Source: an uncultured Atopobiaceae bacterium (GTDB lineage: Bacteria; Actinomycetota; Coriobacteriia; Coriobacteriales; Atopobiaceae). From it: a stretch of 64,000 bases of DNA. The position numbers and the translations under genes were made by a program. The notes beneath the pieces were generated by a model. The model made no database searches, had not been told where the DNA came from, and saw nothing but the letters and a program-made list of their open reading frames with translations. Positions 8,675 to 16,706 of this stretch are shown piece by piece. Numbering within the stretch: the first letter of the stretch is position 1; the number at the start of each line of letters is the position of its first letter. The stretch is taken from the NCBI GenBank assembly GCA_947625405.1, contig CANQOF010000001.1, positions 1 through 64,000 on the forward strand, written 5' to 3'.

Positions 8675-10294
8675 ATGCTTCCCTCGGCATTCGACGTGCT
8701 CGGCCCCATCATGGTAGGCCCCTCGAGCTCCCACACCGCGGGCGCCCTCCGCATTGGGCGCATGGCGGCGGAGCTCGCCCCGAGCGAGATCCAAGCGGCG
8801 TCGTTTTCGCTCTACAACTCCTTTGCGAGGACCGCGGAGGGCCATGGCACGGCAAAGGCCCTCGTCGCCGGCATCCTTGGCATGGACACCGACGACCCGA
8901 GAATACGAAGCGCCCTCGAAATCGCTGGGGAACGCGGCATCGATATAGCCTTCACGCTCGTGGATTCCGCCCCTGAGGTGCACCCCAACACCGCCGACAT
9001 CACCCTTTACTGCGAGGGTGGCTCCACGGTTGAGGTGCGCGGAGAATCGATTGGCGGTGGGAGGATCCGCCTCTCCGCCATCGATGGCGCGCCCATCGAG
9101 GTGACGGGAGACCTCCCCACCCTCTTCATCCGTCATCACGACGAACCGGGCGTGCTGGGGAGGCTTTGCACCGCGGTCGCGGTGGCCGGCGTGAACATCG
9201 CCACCATCAAGACCACGCGCAAGGCCCCTGGCGGCGACGCCTTCACGGTGATCGAATCCGACGAGGTCATCCCGGTCGAGCTCCTCGAGGCGCTCATGGA
9301 GGATCCCGAGGTCGTGTATGGGCGCGTGCTCTTCGTCGCGGGCGCGCGCCTCGAGGCCCAAGGCTCCTTCGAGGAGGATTTCACCTCGGCCTCCTCGCTC
9401 CTCGCGCTCTTCGAGGCGCTGCCGGGCTCCATCGGCGCCGTCATGCGCAGGCGGGAGATTGCCCTCGTGGCGCAAGACCGTCTCGCGAATGCCGAGGCCT
9501 CGGTGGATGCCTCGATGGCACGGGTCCTCGCCGTGATGGGAGACGAGGTGCGCGACACCCTCGAGGATCCTCGACCTTCCCTCGGCGGATTCCTCAATGG
9601 GGAGGCGCAGCGCGTCTTTTCACACCGGCGTGCGCTCGAGCTCCTCGGAGGCGACGTCGAGGGGCGCGCGATGGCCTACGCCATGGCCACGATCGAGCGC
9701 TCGGACACGATGGGCGTGATCGTCGCGGCACCCACCGCCGGAGCTTCGGGCATCGTGCCAGGTTCCTTGATCGCCCTCGGAGAGGCGCTCGCCGAAGTCG
9801 CGGGACTTCCACGCTCCCCCGCCGCCTCGCTTCCCCGCGTGGAGAAGGCGCTCTGGTGCGCCGCGGCGATCGGGGCCATCGCGCAGGGAAACGCCTCCGT
9901 CTCGGGCGCGGAGGCGGGGTGCCAGGCGGAGACGGGCGTTGCCGCGGCCATGGCTGCGGCCGCGCTCACGCAAATGCTCTATGGCTCCCCCGCCGCTTGC
10001 CTGAGTGCCGCTGCCATCGCCATCGCCAATACCCTCGGGCTCGTCTGCGATCCCGCGCTCGGACTCGTCGAATACCCCTGTCAACTTCGCAATGCGGGCG
10101 GCGTGGCGCAGGCCTTCTGCGCGGCGCGCCTCGCGCTCTCGGGGGTTGAGAGCCCCGTCGGGCTCGACGAGGCGCTTTCGGCCATGGACCATGTGGGCGC
10201 CGCGCTCCCCGCGTCGCTGCGCGAGACGGCCGGAGGCGGCCTCGCGCAGTGCCCGAGCATCCTCGCGCGCTGCAAGAGATGTCCGAGGTCTTAG
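8675..10294 (+). CDS. sdaA: L-serine ammonia-lyase, beta and alpha domains fused
   Basis: The ATG at 8675 lies 5 bases after AAAGGA; the product is 539 residues. The N-terminal beta domain begins LPSAFDVLGPIMVGPSSSHTAG. An ACT-like segment (about residues 145-220, IRHHDEPGVLGRLCTAVAVAGVNI) follows, then the alpha domain with TAGASGIVPG. Cysteines in SGAEAGCQAETG, LVCDPALG and EYPCQLRNA are the expected 4Fe-4S ligands. The enzyme converts L-serine to pyruvate and ammonia, is oxygen-sensitive, and suits an anaerobe. The C-terminus ends ILARCKRCPRS. In the family a C-terminal Cys can occupy the active site as a built-in inhibitor; here two lie close together. Confidence 0.95.
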   Translation: MLPSAFDVLGPIMVGPSSSHTAGALRIGRMAAELAPSEIQAASFSLYNSFARTAEGHGTAKALVAGILGMDTDDPRIRSALEIAGERGIDIAFTLVDSAPEVHPNTADITLYCEGGSTVEVRGESIGGGRIRLSAIDGAPIEVTGDLPTLFIRHHDEPGVLGRLCTAVAVAGVNIATIKTTRKAPGGDAFTVIESDEVIPVELLEALMEDPEVVYGRVLFVAGARLEAQGSFEEDFTSASSLLALFEALPGSIGAVMRRREIALVAQDRLANAEASVDASMARVLAVMGDEVRDTLEDPRPSLGGFLNGEAQRVFSHRRALELLGGDVEGRAMAYAMATIERSDTMGVIVAAPTAGASGIVPGSLIALGEALAEVAGLPRSPAASLPRVEKALWCAAAIGAIAQGNASVSGAEAGCQAETGVAAAMAAAALTQMLYGSPAACLSAAAIAIANTLGLVCDPALGLVEYPCQLRNAGGVAQAFCAARLALSGVESPVGLDEALSAMDHVGAALPASLRETAGGGLAQCPSILARCKRCPRS

Positions 10295-10312
10295 CCTGGG
10301 GGTCCAATCGCG

Positions 10313-10346
10313 AAAAAAGCGGGCCCGTCCGCTCGGACGAACCCGC
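10313..10346 (-). terminator. Rho-independent terminator of rplU-rpmA
   Basis: On the minus strand, arms 10319-10346 (GCGGG..CGTCCG / CGGACG..CCCGC) form a strong stem that runs into six Ts (complement of A-run 10313-10318). It lies 26 bases beyond the rpmA stop and also follows the convergent sdaA gene. Confidence 0.85.
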
Positions 10347-10371
10347 GAATATGCGTGCGATGAGGCCTCGC

Positions 10372-10635
10372 CTACGCGGCGTCCTCCTCGCCCGTGATCA
10401 CGCTTACGGTGTGACGCGCGCTTTGCACGAACTTCACGTGGCCAGCGGTCTTTGCGAAGAGCGTGTTGTCCTTGCCGATCCCCACGTTGTCGCCGGGATG
10501 GAAGTGCGTGCCGTGCTGGCGAACGATGATCTCGCCGGCCTTCACGAACTGCCCGCCGGAGCGCTTCACGCCAAGTCGCTGGCCGTTCGAATCGCGCCCG
10601 TTCCTTGAGGAGCCGAGACCCTTTTTGTGTGCCAT
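10372..10635 (-). CDS. rpmA: 50S ribosomal protein L27
   Basis: This 87-residue protein has the standard L27 sequence: [32 protein letters not shown] and KDNTLFA. It starts directly with MAHKKG and lacks the extra N-terminal cleavable segment of Firmicutes L27, supporting an actinobacterial origin. It is 34 bases downstream of rplU in the same transcript and is followed by a strong terminator. Confidence 0.98.
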   Translation of the reverse strand: MAHKKGLGSSRNGRDSNGQRLGVKRSGGQFVKAGEIIVRQHGTHFHPGDNVGIGKDNTLFAKTAGHVKFVQSARHTVSVITGEEDAA

Positions 10636-10669
10636 GGTGTACGCCTCTCTTTACTCGCGATGAAGGAGC

Positions 10670-10981
10670 CTAGAGCTCGGGGATGCTCACGACCTCGAGC
10701 GAGGTGAGCTGCTGGCGATGGCCCCTCAGGCGGTGATAGCGCTTGCGCTTGTGGAACTTGAAGACGATCTTCTTCACGTCCTTATGATGGTCGAGCACCT
10801 TCGCGGTCACGGTCTTGCCCTCGAGCGCGGAGGGAGTGGCCTCGGTGGTGGAGCCATCGGAGACGAGAAGCACGGGAAGCTCCACCTCATCACCCACCTC
10901 AGCGGGAAGCTTCTCGACACTGAGGACGGTGCCCTCGCTCACGCGGTACTGTTTTCCGCCGGTCTTTACGATTGCATACAT
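10670..10981 (-). CDS. rplU: 50S ribosomal protein L21
   Basis: 103 residues from MYAIVKTGGKQYRV, the normal L21 length. The ATG at 10981 has AAGGAAC about 6 bases upstream, so the six-codon longer version is not chosen. Conserved C-terminal KRKRYHRLRGHRQQLT is the 23S rRNA-binding segment. It is first gene of rplU-rpmA, driven by the promoter at 11020-11048. In many bacteria this pair sits directly upstream of obg; here sdaA separates them from obg and they are placed upstream on the same strand. Confidence 0.98.
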   Translation of the reverse strand: MYAIVKTGGKQYRVSEGTVLSVEKLPAEVGDEVELPVLLVSDGSTTEATPSALEGKTVTAKVLDHHKDVKKIVFKFHKRKRYHRLRGHRQQLTSLEVVSIPEL

Positions 10982-11019
10982 GGACAGTTCCTTCGTCATC
11001 GGTTTTCACGCAAGGTTCA

Positions 11020-11048
11020 ACTATAAAGGCGCCGAGCTGGGGCGTCAA
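11020..11048 (-). promoter_or_regulatory. rplU: Sigma70-type promoter of rplU-rpmA
   Basis: On the minus strand, TTGACG (11043-11048) and TATAGT (11020-11025) are separated by exactly 17 bases. Transcription should begin near 11013, leaving a leader of only about 30 bases before the rplU ATG. Confidence 0.85.
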
Positions 11049-11102
11049 TGCACGTCACGGCTTTCGAGGAAGCCTTCATAGGCGGCGCCGTGCGTGCTTC
11101 GC

Positions 11103-12173
11103 CTATGCGTCGCCCATCGAAACGGTGCCACTCGGTCCGAGATGGATCCACGAGGGATTTGGAGCCGGAGTGGCCTCCTCGACATCGCCTTTGGATTTCG
11201 CGGAGACCTTCGCGTCCTTCGGATGGAAGTAGAGCGCATCGGGACCAAGCTTCACCACGTCGCCCGTGAGCTGGCCTATCTTCTCCGCGGCCGCGTCGCC
11301 GAGATCCTTCACCCTGGAAAGCACCTCGCCAAGCGGGCCTTGGAGGGTGCTTGGGCCCTCGAAGCGCGCCATGAGGATGTTGCCCGTCACCACCGCGCCG
11401 GCAAAGCCCGAGGCACCGCGAATGAGCCACCCGAGCTTGGGCACCGCCTTCTCCGCAACGCCCGCAACCGTGCGAACGACCGCGCCGAACGCCACGATCG
11501 AGATGATCTCCGGCAGGCGCTCGAGGGAGATCTTTTGGTCGTAGATCGACGCGATGTCGAGGGCGAGCTTGAACTCGTTTGCCGTCACCATCGCGAAATC
11601 GAAGACGCCGGGAATGAAGTTGAACGTGGCCACCGCGGCGTTCGAGAGCGCGACGGCGTGGATGAGGTTCTGCGTGACGGCCCTGCGGCAGAACGGGAAA
11701 TTCGCCGCGAACGCCACCTCCTTGCCGGTGCACGCCACGATCCAATGGCCGAGGCGATCGATGAGCTCGGCGGGGTCGGAGGAGATGAGGCGAGAGGCCA
11801 CCGCTCCCCCGAGCGTGCAGCCGGGCACCTCCACGCTCGATCGCCCCACCATGAGCGTCGGCACGTTTGCGTTCAACCACGCGATCCCAGTGTCATGACA
11901 AAGCCCCGTCGAACCACCGCAGAGCACGAGCGCGACATCGCACGAGGGATCGGCCGCAAAGGGCTTTCCCGCCTCGATCCTATTCACGCAGACCATGGCC
12001 TCGGCGGTCTCGGGCACGAGCGCGTCCTTTATCGTCGAGGCGATCTCAGGCGGGGTTTCGGGATCTACGGACACCGCCACGCGAACGGGCTGTGTGCGGT
12101 CCGCCTCGGCCTGCTTGCCCTGATGGAAGAGCTCCACGAGGTTCGCCGCGTTCAGAAAATCCATAATGCCCAT
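11103..12173 (-). CDS. YcjF/DUF697-like membrane-associated protein
   Basis: The start MGIMDFLNAA at 12173 follows GAGGAG by 6 bases, giving 356 residues. The N-terminal part (about 1-80) is a DUF-like alpha/beta segment. The central part (about 95-130, VALVLCGGSTG) has Gly-rich loops. From about residue 170 the sequence resembles the helical DUF697 region found behind GTPase domains: FCRRAVTQNLIHAVALSN, FNFIPGVFDFAMVTANEFKL, and a paired hydrophobic stretch FGAVVRTVAGVAEKAVPKLGW. No complete G1 P-loop is visible, so GTPase activity cannot be claimed. The C-terminal tail is Lys/Glu/Pro-rich. Function unknown, possibly envelope-related. Confidence 0.7.
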   Translation of the reverse strand: MGIMDFLNAANLVELFHQGKQAEADRTQPVRVAVSVDPETPPEIASTIKDALVPETAEAMVCVNRIEAGKPFAADPSCDVALVLCGGSTGLCHDTGIAWLNANVPTLMVGRSSVEVPGCTLGGAVASRLISSDPAELIDRLGHWIVACTGKEVAFAANFPFCRRAVTQNLIHAVALSNAAVATFNFIPGVFDFAMVTANEFKLALDIASIYDQKISLERLPEIISIVAFGAVVRTVAGVAEKAVPKLGWLIRGASGFAGAVVTGNILMARFEGPSTLQGPLGEVLSRVKDLGDAAAEKIGQLTGDVVKLGPDALYFHPKDAKVSAKSKGDVEEATPAPNPSWIHLGPSGTVSMGDA

Positions 12174-12245
12174 AGCTCGCTCCTCGGATATCCCTTCACT
12201 ACCGATCCTAGTGTAGCCCCAGCGTGATGCGAGGACGTCCATGGC

Positions 12246-12368
12246 CCCCACGCTGGAATGTCATCTGGGGTCGTGCGCCTATAGTCCCCGCGCTAGGATG
12301 TCTTCTGGGGTCGGCGTCCCTATAGTCCCCGCGCTGGGATGTCTTCTGGGGTCGGGGGTGCCTATAGT
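12246..12368. repeat. Three tandem copies of a 40-42 base repeat
   Basis: Copies start at 12246, 12286 and 12327. Each follows the scheme CCCC(A/G)CGCT.GGATGTC.TCTGGGGTC, a variable 5-7 bases, then CCTATAGT, and runs into the next CCCC. The last copy overlaps the left arm of the long inverted repeat that follows. Each unit can itself form a small hairpin (CCCC..GGGG). There are no spacers of constant length between copies, so this is not a CRISPR array. Confidence 0.85.
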
Positions 12369-12544
12369 CCCCGGAGCCCGGTTCCCGCTCATTCGGGTTA
12401 TCGGCTTTCACCGGCCCTTTTTCTCGGGTGACACACCTCCAATTGGCATACGGCTTTGGCTCCGGCGGACCACTCCTCCGGTCCGAGAAAAAGGGCCTAC
12501 TCTTTTGCGGCTCCCACAGGGCTCCGGGGACTATAGGCACCCCC
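12354..12544. repeat. Nested long inverted repeat (26-bp outer, 15-bp inner arms)
   Basis: The outer arms 12354-12379 and 12519-12544 are perfect reverse complements over 26 bases (core CCTATAGTCCCCGGAGCCC). Inside them, 12413-12427 and 12483-12497 are perfect reverse complements over 15 bases (GGCCCTTTTTCTCGG). The enclosed loop holds no convincing coding sequence. The structure could be a small non-autonomous mobile element, a structured RNA, or a bidirectional transcription barrier between the rodA end and the DUF697-like gene. No target-site duplication was recognised. Confidence 0.85.
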
Positions 12545-12565
12545 GCCCTCGCAAGGCATTACGAC

Positions 12566-12728
12566 AACAAGCTACGAGCGATGGACGAGCAAAACGTCAG
12601 CGAGACCCCCCATTAATCCTCGCTTCAACAAGCAGCGAGCCAGGGACGTGCAAAACGTCAGCGAGACCTCCCATTAATCCTTGCTTCAACAAGCAGAGAG
12701 CCAGGGAATCAGCAAAACGTCAGCGAGG
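12566..12728. repeat. 61-base direct repeat, two full copies and one partial
   Basis: Copies begin at 12566, 12627 and 12688, each opening with AACAAGC. All contain GCAAAACGTCAGCGAG, and the first two continue through CCCATTAATCCT and GCTTC. Divergence between copies is low. The third copy breaks off after the AACGTCAGCGAG word. The repeat is unrelated to the 41-base units to its left. Confidence 0.85.
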
Positions 12729-12748
12729 CTTTTCAGAGTGCCCGAGAT

Positions 12749-12806
12749 AGGGCCGATCGCGAAGACGCGGCGTACTAAGGGTACGTAAGTCTTCGGGATC
12801 GGCCCT
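12749..12806. repeat. Large hairpin (18-bp stem, one mismatch)
   Basis: Arms 12749-12766 (AGGGCCGATCGCGAAGAC) and 12789-12806 pair with a single mismatch, and a further GTAC/GTAC pair extends the stem into the loop. It lies about 60 bases beyond the rodA stop. No T-run follows on either strand, so it is not a classical terminator, although it could act as a transcript-end or RNA-stability structure. The rodA stop codon itself lies in a second small hairpin CCGGCC-TTA-GGCCGG (about 12870-12884). Confidence 0.7.
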
Positions 12807-12865
12807 AGATTGGGTGCTATGGAAAGCCGCAGCGTCGACAACGAGGCAGCGTCGACCGTGTAGTT

Positions 12866-14092
12866 TCATCCGGCCTTAGGCCGGTGAAAATACACGCTCT
12901 GCACCATGCCGACGGCTGCGAGCTGCACGACCATCGACGAGGCGCCGTAGCTGATGAACGGCAGGGGGATGCCCGTGATGGGCATGATGCCGAGACACAT
13001 GCCGATGTTTTCGAGCACCTGGAACGACCACATGGCCACGACGCCCACGAGCACGAGCTTTCCGAAGGGCGCGTCCACCACCTGCGCAAGCTTGATCGTG
13101 GAGAAGATGAGCCAGGCGAAGAGCCCGAGGAGCACGCACGCGCCAAGGAAGCCGAACTCCTCGGCGAGCAGCGCGAAGACGAAGTCGGTGTGCGCCTCGG
13201 GAAGGAAGCCCTGTCCCGCTTGCGTGGCGTTGCCGATGCCCTTGCCGAAAAGGCCGCCGCTTCCGACGGCGATCTTTGCCTGCTGGAGGTTATAGCCATC
13301 GCCCGCGGGATCCACGGAGGGGTCTATGAAGACGATGAGGCGCTTCACCTGGTAGTCCTTGAGGATGTTTGGGAGGCCCTCCGTCACCGAGCAGAAGATC
13401 ACCACGCCCACCACGAGGACGACGAGCACGATCGTCGCGATGACCCACTCCGCCTTGGCGCCCGAGCAGATGATGATCGCCGCACCCGCCACGAGCACGA
13501 TGAGGGAGGAGCCGAGGTCCTGGGTCACGAGCAGCACGAAGGGGATCGCGAGCATCCCGCAGAGCTTGAGGTAGTCCTCGAACTTCTTGATGCGCCCGTT
13601 GTAGGAGGCGCCGAGGGCGGCCATGAGGTAGATGGTGACGAGCTTCATGATCTCCGACGGCTGTATGCGCAGCCCGATGATCGGGATTTGGATCCAGCCG
13701 GTCATGCCCTTCGCGGAGTAGCCGAGCCCGGGAATGAGCGGAAGGATGAAGAGCACGATGTCGGCGATGAGGAGCGCGTGGGTGAAATTCGCGAGGTCGC
13801 GATAGTCGTAGCGCCAGATGACGACGGCCGCCGCAAGCCCGAGGGCGACTCCCACGAGCTGGCGCGGAAGCGAGGCGTCGCTTATGGAAAGCGAAGCCGA
13901 CCACACCACGAGGAGTCCGAAGAGCACGAGGAGCACCGCCGGAATGAGCACCGGAAGGGAGAGCTCCTTCACGATCTTCGGCCTCGCGAGCGCCCGGGTC
14001 TTCGGGCCCTGCGGGCTCGCACCGCTATCGAGTGGGCGCGCGAGATCGCCGAGCGTGTGGGGCCGAGGGGCTGTCTTCGAGTGCGTTGCCAT
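12866..14092 (-). CDS. rodA: Rod-shape SEDS glycosyltransferase RodA
   Basis: 408 residues from MATHSKTAPR at 14092, 10 bases after the PBP2 stop. A Pro/Ala/Arg-rich cytoplasmic N-terminus precedes about ten transmembrane helices. SEDS signatures are visible: GMTGWIQIPIIGLRIQPSE, VTQDLGSSLI, GDGYNLQQAKIAVGSGG, LPEAHTDFVFALLAEEFGF, and the ending GIPLPFISYGASSM. RodA polymerises lipid II into glycan strands and works with the class B PBP encoded just upstream. Placement after mreBCD and PBP2 identifies it as RodA rather than FtsW. Confidence 0.95.
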   Translation of the reverse strand: MATHSKTAPRPHTLGDLARPLDSGASPQGPKTRALARPKIVKELSLPVLIPAVLLVLFGLLVVWSASLSISDASLPRQLVGVALGLAAAVVIWRYDYRDLANFTHALLIADIVLFILPLIPGLGYSAKGMTGWIQIPIIGLRIQPSEIMKLVTIYLMAALGASYNGRIKKFEDYLKLCGMLAIPFVLLVTQDLGSSLIVLVAGAAIIICSGAKAEWVIATIVLVVLVVGVVIFCSVTEGLPNILKDYQVKRLIVFIDPSVDPAGDGYNLQQAKIAVGSGGLFGKGIGNATQAGQGFLPEAHTDFVFALLAEEFGFLGACVLLGLFAWLIFSTIKLAQVVDAPFGKLVLVGVVAMWSFQVLENIGMCLGIMPITGIPLPFISYGASSMVVQLAAVGMVQSVYFHRPKAG

Positions 14093-14102
14093 GGTGGCTA
14101 GC

Positions 14103-16130
14103 CTAGCGCGCGCCCACGGAAGAGACGGCTTCCGAGGTATCCGGCGTGTCGTAGATGGCGCCGAGCACATCGCGCACGGCGTACATGGCGGACGTGGAGC
14201 CGAAGCCGCCTTCCTCGATCACGGCGCAGGCCACGTACTTGGGATCGTCAGCCGGCGCATAGGCAATGAACCAGCCGGTGGATTGGGAGTAGCCCTGGCG
14301 CTCGGCCGTGCCGGTCTTTCCCGCCACCGTCACCGGCAGGTTCGCGAAGTGCGAGGCCACGGCGGCGTCCTCCTCGTAGATCACGCCCTCCATCGCATCG
14401 CGCGCGAAGGCGAGGTACTCCTTGGATTCGTCGATCGGCGTGCTGGTGGGCTCATAGGCGAGCACGGAGCCGGCGGCGTTCGAGTTCTGCACCTCTTTCA
14501 AGATGTGCGGCGTCCACATCGTGCCGTCGTTGGCGATGGCGAGGTAGACGGACGCCATCTGGAGCGGGGTCACGAGCAAGTCGCCCTGCCCGATCACGAG
14601 GTTCGTGGTGTCGCCGCCATGCCACACGCGATCCTCGTCCGTATAGGAGGTGAAGTAGTCCCACTTCCACTGCGCGTCGGGGATGCGCCCCGCCTCCTCG
14701 CTCGGGAGGTCCACGCCGAGCTTCTCGCCGAGCCTCCATTGGCGATACTTCGCCTGGAGCGCCTCGGGCGTGTCAGAGTAGAAGATTGCCTTGCCGATCT
14801 CGTAGAACACGCTGTCGCACGAATAGACGATGCCGTTTCGCATGTCCATCGCGCCGTGGCCGTTATGGTTCCAGCAATACTGCCCCGACGCCTCGCCGAA
14901 TCCGGTCCAGAAGCCCGGGCAGTTGTAGACGGATTGGATGGTGGAGACGCCGGAATCGAAGGCGGCGAAGGCGGAGAGCGGCTTGATGGTGGAGGCGGAG
15001 GGGTAGGTGCCCGACACGCAACGGTTGAGCAGCGGATATCCGCTCTTCTCGTCGTTCAGCTGCTCCCAATCGGCCGTGGCGATGCCGCCCACGAAGACCG
15101 AGGGCTCGAAGTCCGGCGCGCTCGCCATGGCGAGGATCTCGCCGTTCGTCGCATCGAGCACGAGGCACGCGCCGCGGCCCACGCCGCTTGACGCGGCGGC
15201 GTTGGACACCTGGATGGCGTGCTGGAGTCCCTCTTCCGCCGCCTTTTGGATCTTCGCGTCGAGGGTGAGCACCACATCCGAGCCTTGGATGGGCGCCACC
15301 TCGGAGGCCACGCCCGTCACCTCACCCGCCGCGTTCACATAGACCGTACGCTCGCCGCGAATGCCCTGGAGCAAGGTCTCGTACTGGTACTCGACGCCCG
15401 CCTGGCCCACCACGTCGCCGGATTCGTAGTTGATCTTCTCGCGATCGTCGGTGTCGGCCTCGAGCTGCTCGGCGGTCACCGGGCCGGTGTAGCCGAGCAC
15501 GTGAGCCGCCAGCGTGCCGTGGGGATATGAGCGCTCGCTGCGTTCCTCGATCGTGATGCCGGGGAAGAGATCGGGGTGCTCCTCGATGTAGGCCACCGCC
15601 GTGCGGGAGACGTCCACCGCCACCGTGCGGTTGCTCTGCATGCCCTCGGTGGCGTCCTGGATGTTTCTCCGAACGGCCATGTAGGGCATGCCGAGGAGGT
15701 TCGCGAGGAGGCGCATCTCCTGCTCGTCATCCACCACGTCGGGCGTGGCCACGAGGGCGAGCGAGGGACGGTTCCCCACGAGTTCCACGCCGTTCCTGTC
15801 GAGGATGCGGCCCCTCGGCGCGGGGCTCGTGACGGCGCGCGTGCGGTTGAGCTCGGCTTGCTCCACGAACTCCTCGGAGCCCACGAGCTGCATGGACCAG
15901 AGCCGTGCGAGGAGCACGCCGAAGATCGTGCCCGAGAAGATGCCAAGGCCGAGGATGCTTCGCTTGAAGCCCTTTTCGGTGGATTCGCCCTCCCCGCCCT
16001 TTGCCTGCGGTGTCTGGCCACCGATGTCCACCTTGATGGGGTTCTTGTGGCGATTCACCACGAACCACAGCAAGAGGCCCACGAGGGCGATCACCACGAT
16101 GGCGAGGAATATGAGGAGCGAACGGTCCAT
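14103..16130 (-). CDS. mrdA: Penicillin-binding protein 2 (elongasome transpeptidase)
   Basis: This 675-residue class B PBP has a short hydrophobic N-terminal helix (residues 4-25) and a second one at about 57-80, which is unusual; PBP2 normally has a single anchor. A pedestal or dimerisation region follows (APRGRILDRNGVELVGN, ERSYPHGTLAAHVLGY, GQAGVEYQYE). The transpeptidase domain has STIK as the SxxK motif with the acylated Ser, SCD in YSCDSVFYEIG at the second motif position, and KTG in VAGKTGTAER. It cross-links peptidoglycan with RodA during lateral growth. mreD ends 18 bases upstream. Confidence 0.94.
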   Translation of the reverse strand: MDRSLLIFLAIVVIALVGLLLWFVVNRHKNPIKVDIGGQTPQAKGGEGESTEKGFKRSILGLGIFSGTIFGVLLARLWSMQLVGSEEFVEQAELNRTRAVTSPAPRGRILDRNGVELVGNRPSLALVATPDVVDDEQEMRLLANLLGMPYMAVRRNIQDATEGMQSNRTVAVDVSRTAVAYIEEHPDLFPGITIEERSERSYPHGTLAAHVLGYTGPVTAEQLEADTDDREKINYESGDVVGQAGVEYQYETLLQGIRGERTVYVNAAGEVTGVASEVAPIQGSDVVLTLDAKIQKAAEEGLQHAIQVSNAAASSGVGRGACLVLDATNGEILAMASAPDFEPSVFVGGIATADWEQLNDEKSGYPLLNRCVSGTYPSASTIKPLSAFAAFDSGVSTIQSVYNCPGFWTGFGEASGQYCWNHNGHGAMDMRNGIVYSCDSVFYEIGKAIFYSDTPEALQAKYRQWRLGEKLGVDLPSEEAGRIPDAQWKWDYFTSYTDEDRVWHGGDTTNLVIGQGDLLVTPLQMASVYLAIANDGTMWTPHILKEVQNSNAAGSVLAYEPTSTPIDESKEYLAFARDAMEGVIYEEDAAVASHFANLPVTVAGKTGTAERQGYSQSTGWFIAYAPADDPKYVACAVIEEGGFGSTSAMYAVRDVLGAIYDTPDTSEAVSSVGAR

Positions 16131-16148
16131 GTGCCTCGTTCTTTTGCG

Positions 16149-16706
16149 CTAGAGCTTGTAGCGCTTTCCGGGGAAGCTCTGCTTCGCGCTACCGCCGAGC
16201 GTGAGCACGTCGCTCTTCGTCCGCGCGAGAACGAGCACAAAGGGTACTAGGCAAAGCCAATCGAGGAGAGACGCGGGCAACCATCGCAAAAACAACACGT
16301 CGAAGATCGGCACCCCCGGCTCCACGATGAGCAGCATGAGCTGGTAGAGCAGCTCCACGCCGAGCACCATCACCGCGCCATCGCGAAGGCAGCGCACCGG
16401 TTCGTCGAGAATGCGATCGCGATCCCCGAGATTCAACACGAAGGCCGCGAGCACGAGCAGGAGCGTCATGAGCCCCACCGGCGTGGTGGAGGTGAGGTCG
16501 AAGAAGAGCCCCGAGATGAACGCCACCCATAGCGGCGTCGAACCTCCGCCCATGAAAGCCGCCGCGAACGCGCAGACGAGGCAGAAGTTCACATGCCCCG
16601 CGCCAATCACGATGAAGGGGGCGAGCGCGAGCTGCAGCGCGAAGCAGATGACGCAGAGGATGACGACGCGTCGCGTGCGCTGGCTCTGGTCGTTCACGAT
16701 CATCAT
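16149..16706 (-). CDS. mreD: Rod shape-determining protein MreD
   Basis: 185 residues, about five transmembrane helices (VVILCVICFALQLALAPFI, ALFFDL-type segment FISGLFFDLTSTTPVGLMTLLLVLAAF, MVLGVELLYQLMLLIV). The GLFFDL-like motif after a WVAFISG stretch is typical of MreD. The ATG at 16706 overlaps the mreC stop as ATGA. It bridges MreC and the cytoplasmic machinery in the elongasome. Confidence 0.9.
   Translation of the reverse strand: MMIVNDQSQRTRRVVILCVICFALQLALAPFIVIGAGHVNFCLVCAFAAAFMGGGSTPLWVAFISGLFFDLTSTTPVGLMTLLLVLAAFVLNLGDRDRILDEPVRCLRDGAVMVLGVELLYQLMLLIVEPGVPIFDVLFLRWLPASLLDWLCLVPFVLVLARTKSDVLTLGGSAKQSFPGKRYKL

Noticed and set aside
12246-12728. CRISPR array
   Set aside because: Repeats are adjacent or 61 bases long with no unique spacers, and there are no cas genes.
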